Positions 24,810-37,049 of a stretch of DNA of 64,000 bases are shown here, piece after piece. The stretch lies in NCBI GenBank assembly GCA_947685225.1, contig CANTUV010000026.1:53653501-53717500 (forward strand), written 5' to 3'. Every line of letters begins with the position of its first letter. Within the stretch, counting starts at the first letter, position 1. Origin of the DNA: Garcia nutans (Eukaryota > Streptophyta > Magnoliopsida > Malpighiales > Euphorbiaceae). The position numbers and the translations under genes are program-made. Below the pieces are notes generated by a model that searched no databases, was not told the DNA's origin, and saw only the letters and a program-made list of their open reading frames with translations.

Positions 24810-25570
24810 GTATTTCTCTTGTCTAATCTTAATATCTATCAATGGCTTTTGCTTATTTTCGTTTTACAGAGAGATCTTGTAACATTTTTTGCATATTTAT
24901 GTTTTTACTTTTGATGATTTGTGGCGCCTCAGTGGAATTTATGACTTCTAGGGTTTACTTCTCTTCCTTGAATTAGAAGATCTATTTCTCATTATTTCTT
25001 CTATTGATCATTTCTTGTTTTGTTTTTGTTTGAGGACAGTTTATAGTTTTTGAGGGCTTTTCCTTGCTGGTATCATATGATTGTTTGTGGAACGTCTCTT
25101 TGGGCACGACTCTTTTTCTCCATGTAGAATTAGTTTTCAAGCAGCACCTCTATATCTATTTTTAATTGTTTTGGTGACTTGATGATGTTTTCCTAAATTG
25201 GAACAATTAATTTTCATTTTTCATCTATTGTTCTCTGTAATTCTGCTGAATTATCTTTGATTTATATACTGATGAACTTCCTCTGTCAGTTTATTCTTTT
25301 GTAGAAATCAAGCATTGAATTTCAGTTTACCTTTGCCTTAGTCTTATTCCTATTGAGCAATTCCTTATCATTTTTAGAGATAGAATTATGTTCTCTTGAT
25401 CATATGACATGGGATTTTTAATTTATTCCTAATCTATATATTTATTTTGCTTCTTTATCTATTCCGTAGTTCTCCAATTTGAATGTTTCTTTGAATTGCT
25501 AAATTTGATAACGTTTGTGCATTTTTTTTCACTTTCGTTTATAGAATTTTGCATATTTCTGTTATTGCAG
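24810..25570 (+). other. Probable 5' UTR intron of the importin beta-1 gene
   Basis: A donor-like TTTTTAG|GTATTTC at 24,809/24,810 and a clear acceptor GTTATTGCAG ending at 25,570 enclose a T-rich stretch. The acceptor lies 18 bases before the importin start codon, and the segment between contains no long open frame. A leader intron is common in plant housekeeping genes. The donor position is inferred; the acceptor is more secure. Confidence 0.55.
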
Positions 25571-25588
25571 TGTTGATAGGAAGTGGCT

Positions 25589-28317
25589 ATGGAGATCACT
25601 CAGATTCTGTTGTCTGCCCAATCACTGGACTCAAAAGTCCGAAATGAGGCAGAGGCTAATCTCAGACAATTCCAAGAGCAGAACTTGCCTCATTTTCTTC
25701 TAGCCCTTTCGCTTGAGCTTGCAAACAATGTTAAACCCAATGAATCACGTCGGTTGGCTGGTATTGTGCTTAAGAATGCTTTGGATGCAAAAGAGGCCGT
25801 GAGGAAAGAACATCTTGTCCAACAATGGATGGCAATTGAAATTTCTATCAAATCTCAAATCAAAGATTTGCTATTGAGAACTCTTGCCTCATCTGTACAA
25901 GAGGCAAGACATACCTCTGCACAAGTAATTGCCAAAGTTGCTTCAATTGAGATTCCGCGGAAGCAGTGGCCTGAATTAATTGGATCATTGCTTAACAATA
26001 TGACTCAGCAAGATAGTTTAGGAGCATTAAAGCAGGCAACCCTTGAGACTCTTGGGTATGTTTGTGAGGAGATATCCCATGAGGACCTTGTACAAGATGA
26101 AGTGAACTCAGTACTGACTGCAGTTGTCCAAGGCATGAACCTCTCCCAACATGGTCCTGAGATCCGCCTTACTTCAACAAAGGCTTTATATAATGCCTTG
26201 GATTTTGCACAGACCAACTTTGATAATGAGATGGAGCGAAATTACATCATGAAGGTGGTTTGTGAGACGGCCTTGTCCAAAGAGGTGGAGATTAGACAGG
26301 CTGCCTTTGAGTGTCTTGTTTCAATAGCTTCGACATATTATACAGTGCTTGAACCTTATATGCAGACGCTCTTTCAGCTTACATCAAATGCAGTAAAAGG
26401 AGATGAAGAGGCAGTAGCCCTCCAAGCAATTGAGTTCTGGAGCTCTATCTGTGACGAAGAGATAGAGGTTCAAGAATATGGGAGTGAAACTGGGGGTTCT
26501 GAGCCTGTTCATTCTCACTTCATAGAGAAGGCCCTTCCATCTCTTGTTCCTATGTTGCTGGAAACATTGTTGAAGCAAGAAGAGGATCAAGATCAGGATG
26601 ATAGCACCTGGAATATATCCATGGCTGGTGGGACATGTTTAGGACTTGTTGCTAGAACTGTTGGGAATGCAGTTGTGCCCCTTGTAATGCCTTTCGTAGA
26701 GGCTAACATAGTTAAGTCAGATTGGCATTGTCGAGAGGCTGCTACATATGCATTTGGATCAATACTTGAAGGCCCAAGCATTGACACACTTACCCCACTT
26801 GTTAATGCTGGCTTGGATTTTCTGCTTAATGCTATGAAGGATGGAAATAATCATGTCAAGGACACAACTGCATGGACTCTCAGTCGAATATTTGAGTTGT
26901 TGCACAGTCCTGCTAATGGTTTTTCTGTGATCTCTCCAGAGAACCTCCATCGCATTGCGGCAGTTTTACTGGAGAGTATCAATGATTCTCCACATGTAGC
27001 TGAAAAGGTTTGTGGGGCAATTTATTACCTTGCACAGGGATATGAAGATGCAGGAACAAGCTCGTCACTCCTTTCTCCCTACCTTCCCAGCATCATCTCT
27101 CAACTTCTTAAAACTGCTGAGCGTACGGATGGGAGTGACTCAAAGCTCAGGTCTTCTGCTTATGAAACTTTGAATGAGGTTATCAGGTCTTCCAGTATTG
27201 CAGAAACATCTCAGATCATTGCAGAGCTGCTTCCAGTCATCATGAACAAGTTGGGGCAGACTCTAGATCTTCAGATTGTGTCTTCAGATGACAGGGAGAA
27301 GCAAGGAGATCTACAGGCTTCCCTTTGTGGTGTTCTCCAAGTCATCATCCAGAAACTTAGCAGTACTGATGAGACCAAGCCAATTATACTCCAGGCTGCA
27401 GATCCAATTATGATTCTGTTTCTCAGAGTGTTGGCTTGCAGAAGCTCCACTGTGCATGAGGAAGCAATGCTTGCAATCGGTGCTCTAGCTTATGCTTCTG
27501 GGCCAGAGTTCGGCAAGTATATGCCTGAGTTATACAAGTATCTGGAGATGGGTTTGCAGAATTTTGATGAGTACCAGGTTTGTGCCATCACAGTTGGGGT
27601 GGTTGGTGACATTTGTCGTGCAATGGATGACAAGATCTTACCATATTGTGATGTTATCATGAGTCACCTTATCCGTGATCTCCAAAGTGTTGAACTACAC
27701 CGCTCTGTCAAGCCTCCCATATTCTCCTCTTTTGGAGACATTGCTCTTGCAATAGGTGATCAATTCTTGAAGTACATCGAGTCTGTGATTACGATGATGC
27801 AGAGTGCTGCTCAGATTTGTTCCCAGATGGATACCGATGATGAGGAGTTGATGGACTATGGCAACCAGCTGAAGCGTAGCATATTTGAAGCTTATTCTGG
27901 TATTCTTCAGGGTTTCAAAAATTCCAAGCCAGAGGTGATGTTGCCGCATGCTGGGCATCTTTTGCAGTTCATAGAGTTGGTTTTCAGAGAGTCTCAAAGG
28001 TATTTTTTTCCTATATCGTGCCCTCTTTTCCATCCTTTATATGTTTTGCTGACTGTTAGATGATGTTGGTACTTTATTTTTCACTTCCTTTCTGATGTCC
28101 TATGCCCATTTTTTGTAGGGAGGAAAGTGTGACAAAAGCCGCAGTTGCAGTGATGGGTGATCTGGCAGACGCACTTGGTTCCAACACAGAGATTTTGTTT
28201 AGAGATAACACATTCTATGTTGATTTCCTTGGAGAGTGTCTTCAATCTGATGATGAACAGATCAAGGAGACTGCAAATTGGACCCAGGTGATGATTGCAC
28301 GGGTTATGGTCTCATGA
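25589..28317 (+). CDS. Importin subunit beta-1 (karyopherin beta), 869 aa, two exons
   Basis: Nuclear import receptor that carries cargo, usually through importin alpha, across the nuclear pore and releases it on binding Ran-GTP. Exons are 25,589-27,999 and 28,119-28,317; the junction splits an Arg codon and the intron is GT-AG. The start is the ATG giving MEITQILLSAQSLDSKVRNE; the GTG two codons upstream is rejected. An importin-beta N-terminal domain occupies about residues 20-100 (AEANLRQFQEQNLPHFLLAL). HEAT repeats follow to the end, including the acidic loop of HEAT 8 (KQEEDQDQDDSTWNISMAGG), then CREAATYAFGSILEGP. The C-terminus is ETANWTQVMIARVMVS. Length matches the family's usual 860-880 residues. 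No frame break or unusual residue was noticed. Several paralogues usually exist in plants, so I give no gene number. Confidence 0.95.
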
Positions 28318-31177
28318 AATGTTAGCTAGATCTGACTGAGTAAAATAGTTGTTAATGTTCATTAGTGTCTTTAGTTTAGAAGGAATATTTCTGTTTTGCT
28401 CTTCTCCTTTTTAGTCTCTGGTGAAAAGTGTCAAGGGTCCATAAAGAAAATGATGTCACGCATCCCCTCTGTCGTTTGTATTGCAAATGTGAATGACCAT
28501 CAATTTCATTTAACCCATACTCTCTATGGGATGGGAGAGAATCTTTGTTTAAGTGTTTTGTGAAACTCTGCCACTGATCAGTGGTTTATTAGGTCATTTT
28601 ATTTATTTCTTTTTTTTAATCCACATATATGGTTGGAGATTTGCTTTGATGTATTTACTTTCACACAAGTGAAGTTTATGAGTGCTGAGTTTGTAGTTTA
28701 GGATACTTGAGTAACAATGATACTCCTAATCTCTAGACACAGCAGTGCAGTTAATATCAACCGAAATGTATACACTTCTATTCATTGTATGTGTCATTTG
28801 CATGTCAAAATCTGTTTTATTGAGGTATATTCTAATTGGTAATGAAGAGGGATTTTTTAATGGCAAAAATAAAATCGGAAAAAAAAATTATGTAGCACAA
28901 ATTTAAGAATATACAAAAATTTATGCGAAACATTTACTATGTGAAGTCCTCGGTTAAGGTTAAAAAAAATAACATATGTGAGGGTTGATTGTAACAAAAT
29001 AAAACAATAGGAGGAGTTCAATTGATAAATTGTAAAAAGTTTAAGACCAAAGGGTATCGTAATGGCTCAGCGTCTGAATAGAAAAGCCCTAAAGGGCTGA
29101 ATCTCTTCACGCTTGAAGGTTTTCCTTAGCCAAATTCCCATTGCAAATTTATCATTTAACCATCTATTCCACATTTGTTTTACCGAGTGGAAAATACGGG
29201 ATTTTCCATTTGGGAATTTTGAGTAAATAACCTTTTTTCAAATAAATTCTCGAATAAAAAACCACTATTATTATACATAAATTTTATAATTAATAAATTG
29301 TTTGATTGAATAGTTTCGTAATAATTGTTACTTGTAGTTTTTAAGTTTGATCTTTATATCGAAGTGAAAAGACAACGGAATTATCAATAAAATCACAATC
29401 ACATAATTCTTACTACTTTTCTCTTAAAAGATTATTATTTCCCATGTCTATTGAGAAATTAGACAATAAACTTCTTTTTCACTCTTTTTTTTCAAATTTT
29501 GATTAGGAAACTGATATGGAAATGAGGAAGTTTAAAAAAATTGATATATTTCACGACTAAACATAAATATGTTAGGTATTTATTGACCATTATGGTAATA
29601 ACGAAAGCAATATTTAATAAATTTGAAAATTAAATGCTGAAAAATTTTGAGTATTGAATAATATCAAAGATTTAAATTTCAGATAATAAAATTACTTATA
29701 AATTTAATCACATTTATTGTACTTAGCGTCATTTTTAAACTAAAAAAAAAGATTAACTTGCTCTTTTAATTGGTTTTTGACTTAATTGAAACTTGTAAAG
29801 CATGTGTTAACGAATAATTTATAAACTTAAAATTTTAATTTTAAGTGTAAAATGATTTTATAAAAACCATGTAATTATTTGTTACTAAATATGAACTTTA
29901 TTATTTGTAGAATATCATAATTTTTCTTTTTTGAAAAAAAAAATTCTAAAGCATCAGCATAATATTTAATCAAAAGCAAAACGAGAGTGATTGCATCATA
30001 TAATAAAAATAATAATTATAATATTAATATTTAAGTTTTTAATTTATTTTATTTCAAAATTAAATTGTAACTATTAAATTATCAATATATTTTGGTTTGA
30101 ATATGTATAAGCCGGAGATACTACAAATTTTGATTGTGGGTATAACTGAATGTTTCTAGTCTAGAAGTAAAAAAAAATAGTTTCATATGATATTTGATAC
30201 AATAACAAAATTCATTTAATTTATAAGTAAATTTTATAAATAAAATGAAATTTATGCGTTTTAATTTTTAAATAAGTAAATTTTATAAGTAAATTTATAA
30301 ATAAAATGAAATTTATGCGTTTTAATTTTTAAATCTTAATTCATTTATAATTTCAATTTTTTTGAAACAATTCATTTATAATTTCATTAGTTTTGCATTT
30401 ATTGATAAATGAATTTGACTTAAATGTAATTTGTATAGAAAAATCCCATTTTATATGGATCAAATTTTATATGTGGATTGAAATGATAGAGAAAAGTCAA
30501 AGTCTTTGTTCCCTAAATAAATGGAGAATTGAGATGAACCATAATTAAGTCATAACCTGGAAGATCTGGAAGTCAGCCCCATTAATCTATCTATAATATA
30601 TATAAATGTAATATTTATATTAAATATATTAATAAATTAAAACATGGTTACTAATTTTTTTATTACCAAAATAAGATATTTATTATTATTACTTTTTATA
30701 TTTTTTACGCACTCCGTCTATAAATATACATGAATATATTATTTATTAGATAAAATTCTATAATATATATATATATATTTAACAAAGGATATGATTATGT
30801 TAGATTAAAAATGATTAGAATCCAAATACAACAGATGAGTAAGAGTTCTAAGAGGATAAAATAACCAATCTGCCCTAAGATTTCTCCTAACAAAATTCTA
30901 TAATAAAGTTCTATAATATTACTAAATATATAAATATTTTTCATTATTATTCTTTTTGTCTATATATTAGTAATTAAAGAAATATATATATTTTTATGTA
31001 ATATCAAATATTTTATAAATTGGAAAAAAATACTGTTACATGCAGGTCACATGGTCGAAAGATTAGTTATTGTACATGTCCCAAATAAATCTGGAGTGGG
31101 GAACTGGGAATTTTAATAACCTGAAAAGCTAAAACAATAAAAAAAAAAAAAGGGAAAAAGAAAAAAGAAAATACTAG
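28318..31177. other. 3' UTR and AT-rich intergenic DNA
   Basis: The first 500 or so bases are probably importin 3' UTR and downstream sequence. The rest is AT-rich without a supportable gene. A short direct duplication is present at about 30,224-30,272 and 30,286-30,333 (unit TAAGTAAATTT... to ...TTTTTAAA). A poly-A-rich tract lies just downstream of the receptor kinase stop, near 31,139-31,172. Confidence 0.55.
30224..30333 (+). repeat. Direct duplication of about 49 bp
   Basis: Two nearly identical copies, 30,224-30,272 and 30,286-30,333, differ by about a base. Both contain AAATGAAATTTATGCGTTTT. They are separated by 13 bases that partly repeat the unit start. Confidence 0.8.
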
Positions 31178-33217
31178 CTATCTGCCTGTATTAATAGAAC
31201 TAGTAGATAAATAGTGAACAGAAGATGATCTATAATAAGTGCTTGTCATTTCAATAGAACTCAATTGCGACAATCTTGAATTAAGTTCACTTCTTTGAAA
31301 AGAATCAATGGATCCCCAATCTTGTATTTCAGGAAGCTTCTCATCTCCGTTAAGATATCTTAAAACTTGCCTCATACTTGGCCTATTTTCAGCTTTCTGA
31401 TGAGAACAAACAATACCCAATTCCAAAATCAACTCAACCTCTTCTTTCACAAAAGCAGAGTCCAATTTTTGATCAACAACATCAAGAATATTCCCCATTT
31501 GTTGGCATTCCATTACCCAATCCACCAATATGAACTGCCCTGACTCTATTGGTCTTCGGCCTGTAGCCACTTCAAGAAGAAGAACACCATAAGCATAAAC
31601 ATCTGAACTTGTAGAGGCCTTTCCTGTGCGAGCCAATTCTGGTGCTATATACCCAATTGTGCCAACAACATTTGTGGTATGTGAATTTATACCATGATCA
31701 TATAATCTTGCAAGACCAAAATCTCCTAATCTCCCATTCATTTCTGAGTCTATTAACACATTGCTCGACTTCACATCTCTATGAATCACAACTTTTTCCC
31801 ATTCTTCGTGCAAATACAAAAGCCCTGCAGCTATGCCTTTAACAATGTTGAATCTTTGCTCCCAACTTAAAATTGAGCCATTTTTAGGTTTGAAGATTAA
31901 AGAGTCAAGGCTTCCATTTGGAATGTAATCATAAACAAGAAGAAGATCGTTTTTCTTTTTACACCATCCTTGAAGATTGACTAAATTTTTTTGTCTTAAT
32001 CTTCCCAGACTTTCGATCTCTGCTACAAATTCTTTCAACCCTTGAATCGAATTTCGTGTGATTTTCTTAACAGCAACTTCATTTCCAGTGCTAGGCAATA
32101 CTGCTTTGTAAACTATACCAAATCCTCCAACTCCAATTATCTCACTCTCTTTAAAACCTTTAGTTGCTGCATACAAATCTTTATAGCGAAACCTGTGTGG
32201 ACATTCCAATTCCCAATCTTCAAGAGTCTCGAAATCGAATAGCCTTCCATATTTATAAACTGTAACATAAAGCAGAATCCCCAGCAACATAACAGTCACT
32301 GCGGATAGCGCGACAAGAAGACCGATTACTGAAATTTGAAAAGAAGATGAACTTTTCTCTTTTGGAGGTATAGGTAGCACAGAAAGATTCAATTCAGGCG
32401 CTGCTCCTCCTGTGGAAAAACTCCATCCCAAGATGTAATGAGAGCTTGCTTTTTCCCCTGTCGAGGCAGAAAAACCAACAAACGTATTCTCCTTAACAAC
32501 TTGGGTTAGATCAACACGATAAGAAATTAGAGGTCTTTTTGGTTTTGGCTCCTTCATAGGACAGATTGTTACATTTACAATTTTATTTACACCATCATAT
32601 TCTACCCATGCTTGAATTGGATTTCCTTTATGCATGTCTATTTCTTCTTCTTTGTCTGGGTTGGCAGCAGTACTATAACCGGCTGGCTTTGATGCAACAG
32701 AAGACATGTTATTGACGTTGATTCCAACATGATTTCCATCCGTATCTATGTTTTCATTGAACCCATTAACTGAATCGAATTCAACTGCGAATATATGGTT
32801 TGTGCTATTTCCGTTGTTGGAATCATTGACCAGGCCAAGATAATGGCCAGAAGCTGCTCCAGGGATATCATAGGATGGAGAAAGAGTGAAGGCGAGGCCG
32901 TGGCCTCCTTCACCTGAAGCTGGAGGGACTATTGAGAAAACGAAAGTGGTACTGAAAGAAGTAGCATTTGGTGATGTTCCATTGAACATTTGCATTGGGT
33001 TGTAATAGAATGCATGTCCTACGACATTTTGTGATCTATTAGTGAGCCTTAGAGCACCACTAGGCTTGAAAATGGAAGCTCTATCAAGGCGAAGACTGGA
33101 TTCGCTTCCATTGAATCCATTGAAAGTGAACTCTACAGATTGAGTTTGATGATCAACAACAACAGAGAACAAGAAGAAGATGAACAAAGCTAAATTAGAG
33201 CTCATAAAAGGGGCCAT
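31178..33217 (-). CDS. L-type lectin-domain receptor-like kinase (LecRK), 679 aa
   Basis: Plasma-membrane receptor kinase that links cell-surface sensing to intracellular phosphorylation; members act in immunity, extracellular ATP sensing and development. The single exon starts MAPFMSSNLALF. A signal peptide covers about residues 1-26. A legume-type lectin domain covers about 27-270 (VEFTFNGF, FSTTFVFSIVP, GHGLAFTLSP, HIFAVEFDSV and NHVGINVN). The transmembrane helix is about 294-320 (FQISVIGLLVALSAVTVMLL). The kinase covers about 354-625: glycine loop GVGGFG at 362-367, VAVKK with the likely ATP-contact Lys at 384, HRD at 479-481, DFG at 499-501 and APE at 525-527. All catalytic residues are present, so it should be an active RD kinase. 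A Ser-rich tail follows. Intronless structure is typical of the family. The clade (V to VI-like) cannot be fixed by eye. Confidence 0.95.
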   Translation of the reverse strand: MAPFMSSNLALFIFFLFSVVVDHQTQSVEFTFNGFNGSESSLRLDRASIFKPSGALRLTNRSQNVVGHAFYYNPMQMFNGTSPNATSFSTTFVFSIVPPASGEGGHGLAFTLSPSYDIPGAASGHYLGLVNDSNNGNSTNHIFAVEFDSVNGFNENIDTDGNHVGINVNNMSSVASKPAGYSTAANPDKEEEIDMHKGNPIQAWVEYDGVNKIVNVTICPMKEPKPKRPLISYRVDLTQVVKENTFVGFSASTGEKASSHYILGWSFSTGGAAPELNLSVLPIPPKEKSSSSFQISVIGLLVALSAVTVMLLGILLYVTVYKYGRLFDFETLEDWELECPHRFRYKDLYAATKGFKESEIIGVGGFGIVYKAVLPSTGNEVAVKKITRNSIQGLKEFVAEIESLGRLRQKNLVNLQGWCKKKNDLLLVYDYIPNGSLDSLIFKPKNGSILSWEQRFNIVKGIAAGLLYLHEEWEKVVIHRDVKSSNVLIDSEMNGRLGDFGLARLYDHGINSHTTNVVGTIGYIAPELARTGKASTSSDVYAYGVLLLEVATGRRPIESGQFILVDWVMECQQMGNILDVVDQKLDSAFVKEEVELILELGIVCSHQKAENRPSMRQVLRYLNGDEKLPEIQDWGSIDSFQRSELNSRLSQLSSIEMTSTYYRSSSVHYLSTSSINTGR

Positions 33218-34679
33218 GTGGGGTTAAAATAATAGAAGAAAGATTATGAGATATATCTATTAACCATTGACTTAGATATACGTATAAATAAATGATCCAA
33301 ACGTTTGGATCCGGAATATAATTTATAATTCTATTAGTAATAGTAATAAACTGATGTAGATATAAACTAAAATAAAAAAATAAAAAATAATAGTGATAAA
33401 AAGAATGGTCAGATTTGAACTTATCAAAGTCAAGATCAATCAATATGGACCAGAATTAATGAAGACGATGGGAAGAAAGACTTGGGCAAATAAGAGCAAC
33501 TCCAGTGTCGTTGCAGTTGCATATTGCTGTGGTGCCGTGTATTCAAGGTTTTGAATTTTCTGTACTTTCTAGACTTTGTATATATGTATATATATATATA
33601 TATATATATTAAAATTTTATGTAATTGCCACATGTTGGCTTAGCTGATTAAAATTATAAAGTCTTGTGTGGGCAGAAGAATGACTTTGTTTTTCGTATGA
33701 AATATACTATTATTTGACCTAATTAAGTTAGCATTAGATGCTTCTAATTATTAGTGTTATAATTAAAACTATAGGTGATGTCTTAATTAATAGAATTACA
33801 TTACATAATTATAAAAGTATGGCACATTAATTAATTTGTTATTGATTATATTTCTTTGGTTGGTTATTTAGTCACTGTAATTATTAATGAGGTTATTGAT
33901 TGGCAAATTCTCTGCCTTTGACCTGTGAGATATAACGGTTTATTGGCTTCTAAGTATTTTATTAGATTGGAACAACGTTAAGTCTATCACTTGCGTTTAA
34001 ATTTCTAATTTACTAGTAATAGAAATTAATTGCATCCACATGCATGCATTTTCTGTAAAGATATATTAAAAAATTTGGAATACATATGCACTCGGTTTAT
34101 ATTAAAAACATATAAAATAAATATCGATATCTTTTTTTCAAAAAAAAAAGAAAAATATAAATTCCAAGTAATGAATAATTTTTATAAATTACCTATAATC
34201 TTTATCTGAATATATAAAAAATTAAATACAAAAATGCTAATACATTTGTTCACATCTTTTGATTGAACGGAATTCAAATGATTGTATTTTAGTAATTTTT
34301 GTTTTTGATGTGACAATAAATTAGTTTTATATGTTAAAAAATAAAATATTATAACCGTATAGAATGTTTTTTTCACTTTTTCTCATTTTAACAATGAGAA
34401 AATCAAAAGACAAAAAGTACATAAAAATATAACAGAGGTTTTATTACTAAGCCAAATTTAATTCATAGAGGTTCTAAATTTATTCCCCATTAATATGTTA
34501 AATTATTTCAACAATATTAATTAATTAGTTGTTTTTTTCAATTATATATTCTCATTTTTGTTAGTATTTATTTTTTAATATAATAATTTTAAAAAATAGA
34601 GACAGTTAGATGAAGTCACAAATTTAAGTCAATTTTTTTCTTCATTTAATTATATTAAAAAAATACTAAAAGTAGATTT
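33218..34679. other. Receptor kinase 5' flank and AT-rich spacer with a TA repeat
   Basis: Contains the presumed promoter of the minus-strand lectin receptor kinase. A TA microsatellite lies at about 33,579-33,610, about 360 bp upstream of its start codon. No coding region is recognisable; the short minus-strand open frames are low-complexity. Confidence 0.5.
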
Positions 34680-34893
34680 AATATTAAAAAATTAGAGGGG
34701 TTGAGGCCTAGCCTAGTTGGTTAGTGCGCTGTGATGTGATCAGTTGGTCACGAGTTCGATTTCCCATTCCGTCACCTTTGTGGTGAGTGTTTATCATCCT
34801 TGTGATGAGTGTTGATAGGGGAGGACTACCCCCTATTGTGTAGTCCATGGGTTAAATCCCTCCAATAAATTAAAAAATATTAAAAAAATTAGA
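34680..34893 (+). mobile_element. tRNA-derived SINE with target-site duplications
   Basis: The body at 34,697-34,875 begins GGGGTTGAGGCCTAGCCTAG. It contains a polymerase III A-box match, TAGCCTAGTTGG (34,709-34,720), and a B-box match, GAGTTCGATTTC (34,752-34,763), followed by an unrelated part and an A-rich tail. It is flanked by AATATTAAAAAATTAGA (34,680-34,696) and the same sequence with one extra A (34,876-34,893), a duplication of about 17 bp as expected for LINE-assisted insertion. It is not a functional tRNA: the A-to-B spacing and boxes fit, but the 3' half does not fold as a tRNA and no CCA-proximal stem is evident. Confidence 0.8.
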
Positions 34894-36587
34894 AAGAAAG
34901 TACTAAAAGTAGAGCTAAGTATCGGTCTTGGAGACCTCCGAAATGATTCGAATAACCGAACCGAAAATATCTAGATTCAAAAAATTTTCATTGACTTTAA
35001 CTTTCTCTATGTCAAAATTGTACCAATTTTTATAATATGTATCGGTTTTAAAAATTAAGTCATATTCAAATCGAAAATTGAATAGATTTTGACCGAACTA
35101 AATCGAAGAATCGAAATAATATCTGATTTATTGATAATAATATAAAATTATATTAATTTTTATTAACATTTAAAATTATATATTATTAAATTAAATTAAT
35201 TTTCTAATTTAACTAAAAAATAAAGTAAATATAATTAATGATTATATATAATTTTTAATTTGTTACTTAATCAATATTAATTTACATGTTTTACAAGATT
35301 ATTAAAATAATTAAATATAAATTAAATTTTAAAAAATGGTTTAAAAAAATAAATTTAAAAAATATTAATTATCAATAAACTATTAATTAAATATTTTAAA
35401 ATTAAATTGGTATTCAACATATTTATATGAATTATTACGACTAAGTAATTTTTTACAATAACATTAGTCGTTTTTAATAAAAATTATGAGTACAAATATT
35501 AATAATGATTAATTATAATACAAGTGATAATCGAGAAGAATAAATTGATAAATTTAAAAATAATAAGAATAATACTTATACAACACTAATTTAGATATAA
35601 GTGTAATTAATGACTTTTAGTAAATCTATTTCAGTTGAAAAAAATAATTAAAAAAATTGAAAACTTTGAGTCATGTATAAAATCTATTATAAATTATTTA
35701 ATTTTTTTTCTGTAATTTTTATTAAACATTTAACAAATCTTAATAGTTTTCAAATTTATTTTTTTTTAACTTTTAATTAGTACTCAATAATCTGAAATTT
35801 TAGAAAATAATATACCGAAAATTAATATAGAGATTTAAAACTCAATGTAAGTAGTATTATTGTTAAATTATTTTTTTATTATTTAAATTTAAGTTCATTT
35901 TAAATTATTTTAAAAATATTTAAACCAATTATCATATTTTTCTTTATTAAATCACGGAGAATAAAATTCAAAAAAATATATGGAGTTTGAAAATGATTTG
36001 TTCATCTTATTTATTTTTATAGATTTAAATTATTTCATTTGGAATGTGCAATAATTTAGTGTTGGATATTAAATTTTTTTTATTTTATTTTATTATGGAT
36101 ATTACATATTAGTTATTTATAATAATTTTATCATATATGTTTTGAATTATAAAAGTTAGTTGAATATTTTTTATTATTAAAATAGTTAAAAAATATATAT
36201 TACAATTTAAAATTTAAAAAAAATGAAGATCTTCAAATCTCTATATCTAAGTAGAACTCCATCCGAATTAAAAAAACTAAATCTTTATTTAATTTGCAGA
36301 TTTATTTATTACAGTTCGAATTTAGAGATATCATTTTTAAGATCTCCAAATTTTGATTTGGAATTGAAGATTTAAAAATTTTTTAATTGTTATGGACCAT
36401 GTTCTTCTCTGACTATAAGACTGAGAAAAAGTTTAGCAGCACGCGCACCGAGAATTTAATTTTTTGATGTGTCTAATCAACTATGTCAATTGAGGTGGTC
36501 CCTACTCAATTGCTTGATTTCAATTCATACAAAACAATATTAGAGTTTGTATTAAAAATATTTTAACAAATAAAATTTTTTTTTAAC
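34894..36587. other. AT-rich intergenic DNA
   Basis: No gene. ACCGAACCGAAAATAT-like and ATCGGTTT-like phrases near 34,950-35,110 resemble the palindromic cluster at 12,770-13,275. The remainder is low-complexity AT sequence up to the retrotransposon border. Confidence 0.55.
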
Positions 36588-36911
36588 TATTATATAATTA
36601 ATGATAAAATTATATATAATTAAAAAAATAAAAAATAAAAGCTAATTATTTAAAAACTAATTTAGAAAGAAAAATTTATCAATTTATCAATTTTTTTCCT
36701 TAATATATTTAAACCTTATAAATCACCTCTATTTATAGAGTTAGAAATTAAATAAAATGTTACATAGTAATTAATAAAATAAATAAAGTGATAAATAATT
36801 TAAGAGACAAGATAATATAATTAGAAGATAAAATAATATGACTAATGAGATAGAATAATTAAAGTGATAAAAGAAATATTCACATATTAATGTTTTCAAT
36901 TATTCATAATA
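36588..36911 (-). repeat. 3' LTR of the copia element
   Basis: Left copy of the 324-bp LTR. It ends at the TTAAC duplication on its outer side and at the polypurine tract on its inner side. Confidence 0.9.
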
Positions 36912-36920
36912 CTCTCCCTT
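36912..36920 (-). other. Polypurine tract of the copia element
   Basis: The minus strand reads AAGGGAGAG immediately before the 3' LTR, the position where plus-strand DNA synthesis is primed in LTR retrotransposons. Confidence 0.8.
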
Positions 36921-37049
36921 GAATATTTCTCTATTAAGAATATGCCTCATTAAAATCTTACATGTAAAAATCCCGTGGAAAAAAGATCTAGTGAAGAAAA
37001 AAGAGTACAATATTCTTAATAAATATATATTTTCCTTCCCATCATATTA

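Noticed and set aside
34697..34875. Functional tRNA gene
   Set aside because: A and B boxes are present, but the body is too long, the 3' half has no tRNA fold, and it has SINE-type flanking duplications.
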